A DNA stretch of 12,631 nt from Rhodospirillales bacterium. GTDB lineage: Bacteria > Pseudomonadota > Alphaproteobacteria > Acetobacterales > Acetobacteraceae. The stretch lies in assembly GCA_025350425.1 (NCBI GenBank), contig JANXXW010000235.1, forward strand, positions 1 to 12,631, read 5' to 3'. The notes beneath the pieces are model-generated. The model was not told the origin of the DNA. It worked only from the letters and a program-made list of their open reading frames with translations, and did not search any database. Shown here piece after piece: positions 6,640-12,631 of this stretch; the stretch's first letter is position 1, and each line of letters starts with the position of its first letter. Both the position numbers and the translations under genes were made by a program.

Positions 6640-7875
6640 TTGACTGCCTTGCAAGCCGTTCGCGGCACACGCGACCTGATCGGCGAGGATCACCGACGCT
6701 ACAAGCACGTGGTCGACACCGCGCGCGACGTGGCGGCCACGTATGGGTTCGACGAATGGGCGACGCCGATCTTCGAGGATACGCGCGTATTCGCCCGTAC
6801 TCTCGGCGACACGTCGGACGTCGTGACCAAGGAGATGTACCGCTTCACCGATCGCGGCGGTGAAGATGTCACCCTGAGGCCGGAAGGCACGGCCGGCGTG
6901 TGCCGTGCGCTGGTGTCCAACGGGCTCACACAATCCTTGCCAATCAAGGTGTTCTACGCTGGACCGATGTTTCGGTACGAACGCCCGCAGAAGGGCAGAT
7001 ACCGGCAGTTCCATCAGATCGGTGCAGAACTGATTGGCCCGTCCGAGCCGTTGGCTGATGCCGAGGTGATCGCCTGCGGATGGGACATCCAGGTGGCCTT
7101 GGGAATATCCGAGGGCGTCACGCTGGAGGTGAACACGCTGGGCGACCGCGAGAGCCGGGATGCCTACCGTGCCGCGCTGGTCGCGTATTTCTCCGCGCAC
7201 AAGGAGGCGTTGAGCCAGGAAAGCCAGGATCGGCTGGTGCGCAACCCGATGCGTATCCTTGACAGCAAGGACGAGGCGGACCGCCGGATCGTGACGGACG
7301 CGCCGACCATCGGCCCTTACCTGACGGAGGCTGCCGCTGGGTTCTACATGCGTTTGATGGATCACCTCGGCCGGTTCGGTGTGCCATTCCGCGAGAATCC
7401 CCGCATCGTGCGTGGCCTTGACTACTACAGCCATACCGCATTCGAGTTCGTGACCACGCGCCTTGGGGCGCAGGGCACGGTCATGGCCGGCGGGCGGTAT
7501 GACGGCCTGGTCGAGGAAATGGGTGGCCCGCCGACCCCGGCAGTCGGCTGGGCGGCGGGGATCGAGCGTTTGTCGATGCTTCTGACCGAGGACCGTCCCG
7601 CACCGCGCGGCATCGTTGTAGTGCCCGTGGGGGATGCGGCCGAAGCGGCGGCGCTCGACGTGTTGCAGTCGTTACGCCATGCGGGGCTGCGCGCCGAGAT
7701 CGGCTATCGCGGCAACCTCAAGCGCCGCATGGAGCGCGCAAGCAAGACAGGCGCACGTGCGGCGGTGATCCTGGGAGACGCGGAGGTCGCGCGGGGTGTC
7801 GCGCAGGTGAAGAACCTCGACACGGGAGACCAAGCCGAGGTGGCGCTTGGCGAGATCGCGGCGCATTTTCGATGA
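6640..7875 (+). CDS. hisS: Histidine-tRNA ligase (histidyl-tRNA synthetase)
   Basis: This class II aminoacyl-tRNA synthetase charges tRNA-His. The N-terminus reads MTALQAVRGTRDLIGED, the usual opening of the family, which fixes the start at TTG 6640; no ATG gives this sequence. AGGG at 6626-6629 lies about ten bases upstream and overlaps the ispG stop. Motif 1 lies around YGFDEWATPIFEDTRVF, followed by TLRPEGTAGVCRA. Motif 2 is FRYERPQKGRYRQFHQ (residues 111-126). The HisRS-specific histidine-A loop RGLDYY is at 258-263. Motif 3 lies around AGGRYDGL and GWAAGIERL. The C-terminal anticodon-binding domain starts near PRGIVVVPVGDA and includes YRGNLKRRMERASKTGA. At 411 residues it is close to the usual 420-430. 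It lacks features of the HisZ paralogue, which loses the histidine-A loop. prfA begins 12 bases after the stop. Confidence 0.98.
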   Translation: MTALQAVRGTRDLIGEDHRRYKHVVDTARDVAATYGFDEWATPIFEDTRVFARTLGDTSDVVTKEMYRFTDRGGEDVTLRPEGTAGVCRALVSNGLTQSLPIKVFYAGPMFRYERPQKGRYRQFHQIGAELIGPSEPLADAEVIACGWDIQVALGISEGVTLEVNTLGDRESRDAYRAALVAYFSAHKEALSQESQDRLVRNPMRILDSKDEADRRIVTDAPTIGPYLTEAAAGFYMRLMDHLGRFGVPFRENPRIVRGLDYYSHTAFEFVTTRLGAQGTVMAGGRYDGLVEEMGGPPTPAVGWAAGIERLSMLLTEDRPAPRGIVVVPVGDAAEAAALDVLQSLRHAGLRAEIGYRGNLKRRMERASKTGARAAVILGDAEVARGVAQVKNLDTGDQAEVALGEIAAHFR

Positions 7876-7887
7876 GATCCGCCTGAC

Positions 7888-8943
7888 ATGAGCCTGGACT
7901 GGAAACTCGACCGCATCGTGGCCCGCGCGGAGGAGCTGCGCGCCATGCTCAGTGCCGAAATCGGCGGTGAGGCGTTCGTCAAGGCCAGCCGCGAACTGTC
8001 TGAGATCGAGCCGATCGTCGCGCGCGTCGATGAACTGCGTGCGGCCGAGCAGAGTGCCAGTGACGCACAGGCGATGCTTGGCGACCCTGAGATGCGGGAG
8101 TTGGCGGAGTCGGAGTTGTTCGAGCTGAAAGACCGCATCCCGGCCTTACAGCATTCGATCCGGTTGGCGTTGCTGCCAAAGGACGAAGCGGATGAGCGTT
8201 CCGCGATCCTTGAGATCCGCCCGGCCGCCGGTGGTGATGAGGCGGCGTTGTTTGCTGCTGAATTATTCGCGATGTACCAGAAATTTGCAGCCCTGCATGG
8301 TTGGCGGTTCGAGGTGATGGAATACGATGATACCGGGATCGGCGGCATGAAGGGTGGCATCGCTGAGATCACCGGGCGCTCGGTATTCGCGCGCTTCAAG
8401 TATGAGTCCGGGGTCCATCGGGTGCAGCGTGTGCCCGCAACTGAAAGCCAGGGCCGCATCCATACCTCGACCGTGACCGTGGCGGTGCTGCCGGAGGCCG
8501 AGGAGGTGGATGTCGAGATCGACGAGGGCGACCTTCGCATCGACGTCTACCGCGCGTCCGGCGCGGGCGGGCAGCACGTCAACAAAACCGAGAGTGCCGT
8601 GCGGATTACCCATCTGCCGACCGGCACTGTGGTGGCGATGCAGGAGGAGCGCAGCCAGCACAAGAACAAGGCGAAAGCGATGAAGATCCTGCGCGCCCGC
8701 ATCTACGAGAAGCAGCGGACGATGCTGCACGCGACCCGCGCTGCCGATCGCCGCTCCCAGGTCGGCACCGGCGACCGCAGCGAGCGCATCCGCACGTACA
8801 ACTTCCCGCAAGGGCGTGTGTCGGACCATCGGATCGGCAAGACGCTGTATGCGATCGAGCGGGTGATGACCGGTGAACTGGACGAGTTTGTGGACGCCCT
8901 GACGGCCGAGGACCAGGCGGCCCGGCTCGCCGCCGAGGAATGA
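7888..8943 (+). CDS. prfA: Peptide chain release factor 1
   Basis: RF1 reads UAA and UAG stop codons on the ribosome and triggers peptide release. The N-terminal part is helical (about residues 1-110). The stop-codon-reading tripeptide PAT is at 183-185 within VHRVQRVPATESQGRIHTS; RF2 would have SPF here, so this is RF1. The catalytic GGQ is at 227-229 within SGAGGQHVNKTESAVRITH. Lysine- and arginine-rich helices (QHKNKAKAMKILRARIYEKQ) and NFPQGRVSDHRIG complete the family pattern. The 351 residues compare with about 360 in E. coli. ATG 7888 is chosen because homologues begin immediately there; the Shine-Dalgarno is weak (GAGAT, 11 bases upstream). The stop overlaps the prmC ATG by four bases (ATGA), coupling the factor to the enzyme that methylates its GGQ glutamine. 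Confidence 0.98.
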   Translation: MSLDWKLDRIVARAEELRAMLSAEIGGEAFVKASRELSEIEPIVARVDELRAAEQSASDAQAMLGDPEMRELAESELFELKDRIPALQHSIRLALLPKDEADERSAILEIRPAAGGDEAALFAAELFAMYQKFAALHGWRFEVMEYDDTGIGGMKGGIAEITGRSVFARFKYESGVHRVQRVPATESQGRIHTSTVTVAVLPEAEEVDVEIDEGDLRIDVYRASGAGGQHVNKTESAVRITHLPTGTVVAMQEERSQHKNKAKAMKILRARIYEKQRTMLHATRAADRRSQVGTGDRSERIRTYNFPQGRVSDHRIGKTLYAIERVMTGELDEFVDALTAEDQAARLAAEE

Positions 8944-9797
8944 GGGAAACCGTCGGCGCCGCCCTGCGCCGGACGGTCGAGGCACTGGTAGAGGCCGGTA
9001 TCGACGGCGCCCAGCATGAGGCGCGGCTGTTGCTGGCCCATGCCTTGGACCGGCCGCCATCGTCATTGGTTGATAGGGACCAGGCGATCGAGGCCGATGG
9101 CCTGGAGGCTTTACTTGCGCGCCGCGTGGCCCACGAACCGATGGCCTACATCCTCGGGCGTCAGGGGTTCTGGACACTGGACCTCGCTGTCACACCGGCG
9201 ACCCTGATCCCGCGCGCCGACAGCGAGACATTGATTGAGGCGGCGTTGGAGGCATTTCCAGACCGGGGTCGGGTAAGACGCATACTTGATCTCGGCACCG
9301 GCTCCGGCTGCCTTCTGCTCGCAGCGTTGAGCGAGTTCACGGAAGCTGCCGGCGTGGGTGTTGATATCTCCCAGGATGCTGCGTTGGTGGCATTGATGAA
9401 CGCGAGGGAGTGCGGTTTGGCGGGCCGGGCCGCGTTGCTAGTGGGACGGTGGGGCGATGCGCTGGCCGGCCGCTTTGACCTCGTGATGTCCAATCCGCCG
9501 TATATCGAAACCGGAGATATAGCCGGCCTCATGCCAGAGGTGGCCCGGCATGAGCCACGCCTGGCGCTCGATGGCGGCAGCGACGGCCTCGATGCGTATC
9601 GCGCGATTTTGGAACGATTACCGGCGTTGCTGGTGCCCGGTGGCAGGGCGTTCCTGGAGCTTGGGGCAGGCCAAGCGGCAGCGGTGGGCACACTCGCTGA
9701 ACAGGCTGGAATGCGGGTCGAGGCGATACGGCCCGACCTGGGCGGACACTTGCGAGCCATCGTGCTCAGCCCTGGTGGAAAAAAGCGTTTGGCATGA
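8940..9797 (+). CDS. prmC: Peptide chain release factor N5-glutamine methyltransferase
   Basis: PrmC (HemK) uses S-adenosylmethionine to methylate the glutamine of the GGQ motif of RF1 and RF2, raising release efficiency. A helical substrate-binding domain covers about residues 1-85 (RRTVEALVEAGIDGAQHEARLLLAHAL). The EPMAYILGRQGFW segment and TLIPRADSETLIEAAL are typical of the family. The SAM-binding motif I is ILDLGTGSGCLLLAAL, and the substrate-amide-binding NPPY is at 185-188 (VMSNPPYIETGD). At 285 residues the length is normal (about 277 in E. coli). The ATG overlaps the prfA stop by four bases, the classical prfA-prmC coupling. It is a protein methyltransferase, although NPPY is shared with adenine DNA methyltransferases; context and length settle this. 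A 159-base spacer with a hairpin separates it from the DUF4167 gene. Confidence 0.97.
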   Translation: MRETVGAALRRTVEALVEAGIDGAQHEARLLLAHALDRPPSSLVDRDQAIEADGLEALLARRVAHEPMAYILGRQGFWTLDLAVTPATLIPRADSETLIEAALEAFPDRGRVRRILDLGTGSGCLLLAALSEFTEAAGVGVDISQDAALVALMNARECGLAGRAALLVGRWGDALAGRFDLVMSNPPYIETGDIAGLMPEVARHEPRLALDGGSDGLDAYRAILERLPALLVPGGRAFLELGAGQAAAVGTLAEQAGMRVEAIRPDLGGHLRAIVLSPGGKKRLA

Positions 9798-9843
9798 CGG
9801 GCAAGGGAGGGTAGATTACTCTTGCGGTTAGGCGAGCCAAAAC

Positions 9844-9871
9844 TTGGGCTTGCTTCGGTGCTTCGGCCCAA
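9844..9871 (+). terminator. Inverted repeat between prmC and the DUF4167 gene
   Basis: TTGGGC (9844-9849) and GCCCAA (9866-9871) are perfect complements separated by 16 bases. The spacer contains GCTTCGG twice in tandem (9852-9858 and 9860-9866), the second copy overlapping the right arm. No T-run follows, so a Rho-independent terminator is doubtful; it may be an mRNA structure in the leader of the next gene. The 159-base gap also contains the 8-base palindrome TTGATCAA at 9881-9888. I see no good sigma-70-type promoter in it. Confidence 0.25.
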
Positions 9872-9888
9872 TCCCTGCGTTTGATCAA

Positions 9889-9960
9889 GTGTATGGGCCG
9901 ACCCTTGCGATCCGCACACATGTAACGGACGGCATTCGTATGAAGCAAGATTTCGCATGA
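9889..9960 (+). other. Short leader ORF overlapping the DUF4167 start
   Basis: A 23-codon frame from GTG 9889, or a 6-codon one from ATG 9940 (MKQDFA), ends with a TGA at 9958-9960 that overlaps the DUF4167 ATG at 9957 as ATGA. A weak GGA lies ten bases before ATG 9940. The DUF4167 start itself has no strong Shine-Dalgarno. Coupling is possible but unproven, and a chance frame this short is common. Confidence 0.2.
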
Positions 9961-10517
9961 ACATAAAACGTATGCGCGGCCGCAACAATCGCGGTGGCGG
10001 CCAGGGCGGCGGTGGAGGCGGTGGCGGGGGCGGTGGCGCGATTCGCCATCATTCCACGGCTGCCAATATTCCGATGAACCGCAACCATGTGTTCGACAGC
10101 AGCGGCCCCGATCTACGAATTCGCGGCACGGCCCAGCAATTATTCGAGAAGTATCTGCAACTCGGGCGCGACGCTTCCGGCTCGGGTGACCGGGTGATGG
10201 CGGAGAGCTACTTCCAGCATGCGGAACATTACTTTCGTATCCTGAACGCCATGCAGCAGGCGCAGCAACAACAGGCCCAGAGCCAAGCCAGCCAATCCGG
10301 TGGCCAGCCCAACAATTACCAGGGCAACGGCCATCAGCCGCGCCGCTTCAGCAACGAGGCGGGGAATGAGCGGGGCGATGCCGACCAGAATAACGATCAC
10401 AACAACGACCAGAACAACGATCAGGGCGAGGACGATAGCCAACCGAACGGAAGTTTGGATCAACCTTTGCTCGAAGACCGGGACATTCCGATTTCGCCTG
10501 TGCCCCCCGAGGGTTGA
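9957..10517 (+). CDS. DUF4167 domain-containing protein, Gly- and Asn/Asp/Gln-rich, function unknown
   Basis: DUF4167 is a domain found mainly in alphaproteobacteria, commonly just downstream of prmC; its function is unknown. The protein has 186 residues. A basic start, MNIKRMRGRNNRGGG, leads into 11 consecutive glycines (residues 17-27). The conserved domain follows at about 43-99: NHVFDSSGPDLRIRG, then a helical part with QLFEKYLQLGRDA and GDRVMAESYFQHAEHYFRIL. The remaining half is low-complexity: Gln-rich (about 100-112), then Asn/Asp/Gln repeats such as NDHNNDQNNDQ, ending acidic and proline-rich. No signal peptide or membrane helix is seen. The RG-rich N-terminus and disordered tail suggest nucleic-acid contact or condensate-type behaviour, which is inference. 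ATG 9957 gives the usual RMRGRN opening of the family. The gene converges on mpg, with stop codons nine bases apart. Confidence 0.9.
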   Translation: MNIKRMRGRNNRGGGQGGGGGGGGGGGAIRHHSTAANIPMNRNHVFDSSGPDLRIRGTAQQLFEKYLQLGRDASGSGDRVMAESYFQHAEHYFRILNAMQQAQQQQAQSQASQSGGQPNNYQGNGHQPRRFSNEAGNERGDADQNNDHNNDQNNDQGEDDSQPNGSLDQPLLEDRDIPISPVPPEG

Positions 10518-10541
10518 AAGCTGAACTTACCGGTTCAGCTT
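10518..10541. terminator. Perfect inverted repeat at the convergent junction, possible bidirectional terminator
   Basis: AAGCTGAAC (10518-10526) and GTTCAGCTT (10533-10541) form a perfect 9-bp stem with a 6-base loop. The left arm begins one base after the DUF4167 TGA, and the loop contains the mpg stop codon (TTA at 10527-10529 on the plus strand). T-runs after the stem are short: TT on the plus strand and TTT on the minus strand. The position between converging genes favours a shared terminator. Confidence 0.55.
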
Positions 10542-11138
10542 GCCGGGCCCGCTGACATGGCGGTTGCCGCTGACGAAAAAGCGTAGTGGCCGGTCGGCGT
10601 CGCGCGTGATCCCTATCCGCGTGCTGATCCCGATCTCGCTGATCCCGATCTCGCTGGCACAGGTGTCGTCGGTAGCGAGGTAAATCGGTCCAGCTTCGCA
10701 AAGATCGAGCCCATCGAGTGGCCGTGCAATGCCGAGCGCCTGGGTCAGCCGTCCCGGACCTCGCGCCACGTCCAGCAGACGCGTCGTTCCACGGCGTGCC
10801 ATCATGTGCGCCACGCCAACCAGTGGTTCAATGGCTCGAAACAGCACCCCGGCGCCGATCCCGTCGGCCTCGCTGCTGACATTGAGCATTTGCGAGACGC
10901 CGTAGCAGAGATACACGTAGGCGTGGCCGTGCTGCTTGAACAACGATCGGTTGCGCGCCGTGATGCCGCGATAGGCGTGCAAGGCGGCATCACCGGGCGG
11001 ATAGGCCTCGGTTTCGACCACGCGACCGCTAGCTTCGCCCTCCGGCAACTCACGCACGATGATCTTGCCCAGCAGATAGCGCGCGAGCTCCACCGTTGCG
11101 ACTGGCAGTTCGGCGCGAGTGATCGGCCGGATCGTCAT
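10527..11138 (-). CDS. mpg: DNA-3-methyladenine glycosylase (AAG/MPG family)
   Basis: This monofunctional glycosylase excises alkylated purines such as 3-methyladenine in base-excision repair. Of 203 residues, the start (ELARYLLGKIIVRELPEGEASG) and the catalytic segment RVVETEAYPPGDAALHAYRG are characteristic. Glu44 and Tyr46 of ETEAY and His54 probably correspond to the catalytic glutamate and base-stacking residues of human AAG. GHAYVYLCYGVSQMLNV supplies the DNA-intercalating tyrosine region, followed by ARGPGRLTQALGI and RIGITRDADRPLRFFVSGNRHVSG. The protein belongs to the AAG fold, not the HhH AlkA or Tag families. Residues 162-171 are a perfect SEIGI duplication just before the conserved RIGI motif, encoded by a 15-bp tandem repeat. 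ATG at 11138-11136 lies six bases after the nadE stop, so it is probably expressed from the nadE promoter; no clear Shine-Dalgarno is seen. The reading frame is intact. Confidence 0.95.
   Translation of the reverse strand: MTIRPITRAELPVATVELARYLLGKIIVRELPEGEASGRVVETEAYPPGDAALHAYRGITARNRSLFKQHGHAYVYLCYGVSQMLNVSSEADGIGAGVLFRAIEPLVGVAHMMARRGTTRLLDVARGPGRLTQALGIARPLDGLDLCEAGPIYLATDDTCASEIGISEIGISTRIGITRDADRPLRFFVSGNRHVSGPGKLNR
10626..10655. repeat. 15-bp perfect tandem duplication inside mpg
   Basis: The unit GATCCCGATCTCGCT occurs at 10626-10640 and again at 10641-10655 without mismatch. It is in phase with the mpg codons and adds a second SEIGI pentapeptide (residues 162-166 and 167-171). The following residues STRIGI look like a degenerate third copy, so the repeat may have grown from the conserved RIGI motif by replication slippage. 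Confidence 0.9.
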
Positions 11139-11144
11139 TGCGAG

Positions 11145-12631
11145 TTAATCGAGCGGCACCCGGTCTAGTTCCGCAAGCCACGCCGTCGCGTTTCCGTCGG
11201 ACGGCGCGCGCCAGTCGCCGCGCGGGGACAGCGATCCGCCGGCAGAAACCTTGGGCCCGTTGGGCATGGCAGAGCGCTTGAATTGGCTGAACGCGAAGAA
11301 CCGGCGCAGGAACAGTTCGAGCCAATGGCGGATCGCGGGCAGGGCGTATTCGCGCCTCCGTTCGACCGGGAAGCCTGGCGGCCACAAACCTTCATCGGCG
11401 TTCCTCCAGGCGTGCAGCGCGAGGAAGGCGATCTTGGAGGGGCGGAAGCCGTATCGCAGCGTGTAGAACAGGTTGAAATCCTGCAACTCGTAGGGGCCGA
11501 TCTTTGCTTCCGTGCTCTGCGGCGGGGCGCCCGGTTCGACCGGCACCAACTCGGGCGAAATCTCCGTGGCCAGAATGGCGTCGAGCGTGGTCGCGACCTC
11601 GTCGGAAAATTGCCTCGAGGTGATCACCCAGCGAAGCAGGTGCTGGATCAGCGTCTTGGGAACGCCCGAGTTGACGTTGTAATGCGACATCTGGTCGCCC
11701 ACCCCGTAGGTGCACCAACCCAGCGCCAACTCCGACAAATCGCCGGTCCCGAGAACGAAAGCGTCGTGCTGATTGGCTAGCCGGAACAGGTAGTCGGTCC
11801 GCAGTCCGGCCTGCACGTTCTCAAAAGTGATATCATACAGTTTCTCGCCGCGACTGAACGAGTGTTGGAGGTCGCCGAGCATCTGGGTCGCGGCGGGACG
11901 GATATCGAGTTCGCGTGCGGTAGCACCGATCCTGTCCATCAGGCGCCAGGCGTTGCCCTTGGTGAAATCGCTGGTGGCGAAGCCGGGGAGGGTGAACGCC
12001 AGGATATTTTCGCGCGGCAACTTCAGGCTATCGAACGCGCGGGCGGCCACGATCAGCGCGTGGGTGGAATCGAGCCCGCCGGAAACGCCGATCACAACGC
12101 GCTTGATACCAGTCGTGCGAAGCCTCTGCACGAGACCTGCGACCTGAATATTATAGGCTTCGTAGCAATCCTGTTCGAGCCGCACGGGATCGGCCGGCAC
12201 GAACGGGAAACGCTCGACGTGGCGCTCCAACCCGATGTCGCCTGCCGGTGGATCGAGCCGGAAGGCCACGCGGCGGAACGCGTCAATACGGGCGGCGTGG
12301 GTGCGGCGGTTGTCGTCGAAGGTGCCCATCCGCATCCGCTCCTGCCGCAACAGGTCTAGGTCGATGTCGGCTACTGCCATCTGCGCCGCTTCGGGAAAGC
12401 GGTCCGCCTCGGCGCGGCATACGCCGTTCTCGAACACCATCACCTGACCGTCCCAGGCGACATCGGTGGTGCTCTCTCCGCTGCCGGCGGCGGCGTAGAT
12501 ATAGGCGGCAAGGCAGCGGGCGGAGGCCGATTGGCACAGCAGACGGCGGGTGTCGGCCCGGCCGATCGTGATCGGGCTACCGGAGAGGTTGGCGAGGATC
12601 GTGGCGCCGGCCAGCGCCGCCCCGGCGCTCG
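11145..12631 (-). CDS. nadE: Glutamine-dependent NAD+ synthetase, 5' end cut by window edge
   Basis: NadE amidates deamido-NAD to NAD with ATP and ammonia drawn from glutamine. The frame is open to the right edge. The first visible residues (AALAGATILANLSGSPITIGRAD, RRLLCQSASARCLAAYIYAAAGSGESTTDVAWDGQ) belong to the nitrilase-like glutaminase domain of the long, Mycobacterium-type enzyme of about 680 residues. In that type the catalytic Cys lies roughly a dozen residues before this segment, so it and the N-terminal third are outside the window. The synthetase domain shows the ATP pyrophosphatase loop VSGGLDSTHAL (SGGLDS encoded at 12083-12066), then LGTGDLSELALGWCTYGVGDQMSHYNVN and PGAPPQSTEAKIGPYELQDFNLFY. 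The GTG at 12443 is an internal valine codon, not the start. mpg follows after six bases, indicating an operon. The glutaminase fusion means it does not depend on free ammonia, unlike short NadE. Confidence 0.96.
   Translation of the reverse strand, partial: SAGAALAGATILANLSGSPITIGRADTRRLLCQSASARCLAAYIYAAAGSGESTTDVAWDGQVMVFENGVCRAEADRFPEAAQMAVADIDLDLLRQERMRMGTFDDNRRTHAARIDAFRRVAFRLDPPAGDIGLERHVERFPFVPADPVRLEQDCYEAYNIQVAGLVQRLRTTGIKRVVIGVSGGLDSTHALIVAARAFDSLKLPRENILAFTLPGFATSDFTKGNAWRLMDRIGATARELDIRPAATQMLGDLQHSFSRGEKLYDITFENVQAGLRTDYLFRLANQHDAFVLGTGDLSELALGWCTYGVGDQMSHYNVNSGVPKTLIQHLLRWVITSRQFSDEVATTLDAILATEISPELVPVEPGAPPQSTEAKIGPYELQDFNLFYTLRYGFRPSKIAFLALHAWRNADEGLWPPGFPVERRREYALPAIRHWLELFLRRFFAFSQFKRSAMPNGPKVSAGGSLSPRGDWRAPSDGNATAWLAELDRVPLD

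Noticed and set aside
6187..7434. Long minus-strand open frame (415 codons) opposite ispG and hisS
   Set aside because: It lies fully antisense to two secure genes, has no recognisable domain, and long antisense frames are expected in GC-rich coding DNA.
8263..9177. Minus-strand open frame of 304 codons opposite prfA and the start of prmC
   Set aside because: Composition is typical of a GC-rich antisense shadow; it crosses the well-supported prfA-prmC overlap and has no start signal or domain.
9161..9988. Minus-strand frame of 275 codons covering prmC and the spacer before the DUF4167 gene
   Set aside because: Mostly antisense to prmC, Ser/Arg/Pro-rich, with no recognisable family; the part over the spacer is too short to argue for a gene.
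9985..10038. Gly-codon run in the DUF4167 gene as a simple-sequence contingency repeat
   Set aside because: The 11 glycine codons use mixed GGC, GGT, GGA and GGG, so there is no uniform repeat unit prone to frame-switching slippage.
11862..12359. Plus-strand frames opposite nadE, here and at 11283-11780
   Set aside because: Both are antisense to conserved NadE motifs including the SGGLDS loop, and show no domain of their own.
12441..12443. GTG as the nadE start, giving a 432-residue protein
   Set aside because: The frame continues to the window edge with clear glutaminase-domain sequence, so this codon is internal and the gene is only truncated by the window.

Overview
This is a high-GC, densely packed chromosomal window with ordinary bacterial housekeeping genes. 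The gene content points to an alphaproteobacterium. Diagnostic features are a DUF4167 protein next to prmC, a nitronate-monooxygenase-like gene directly after lysC, an actinobacterial-type glutamine-dependent NadE, and TTG starts with heavy gene overlap. The RodZ-like protein and the ptsP/ispG/hisS/prfA/prmC order suggest Acetobacteraceae or another member of the Rhodospirillales. That placement is inference from recall of similar proteins, not from a search.

Layout. A plus-strand block fills roughly the first 10.5 kb: lysC (5' end cut off by the window edge), a nitronate monooxygenase-like flavoprotein, ptsP (enzyme I of the nitrogen PTS), a RodZ-like membrane protein with a cytoplasmic helix-turn-helix, ispG, hisS, prfA, prmC and a DUF4167 protein. 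Several junctions overlap: lysC/NMO by 20 bases, NMO/ptsP by 1 (TGATG), and prfA/prmC by 4 (ATGA). ispG/hisS and hisS/prfA are separated by only 12 bases. The block therefore looks like two or three transcription units, with breaks most likely before the RodZ-like gene, before ispG and before the DUF4167 gene. The last two gaps each hold a short open leader whose stop overlaps the next start as ATGA.

At about 10.52 kb the plus-strand block meets a converging minus-strand pair, nadE (5' end beyond the right edge) followed by mpg. The two stop codons are 9 bases apart. A perfect 9-bp inverted repeat spans the junction and may be a shared terminator.

Function. The genes cover aspartate-family amino acid synthesis (lysC), regulatory phosphotransfer (ptsP), cell shape (RodZ-like), the MEP isoprenoid pathway (ispG), translation (hisS, prfA, and prmC, which methylates the prfA product), NAD synthesis (nadE) and base-excision repair (mpg). 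I see no mobile element, tRNA, rRNA, CRISPR array, phage, defence system or biosynthetic cluster, and no convincing undescribed multi-gene system. The points most worth a second look are small: an internal lysC start that matches the known separate regulatory-subunit start, the two mini-ORF leaders, the disordered DUF4167 protein, a 15-bp tandem duplication inside mpg, and the junction hairpin.
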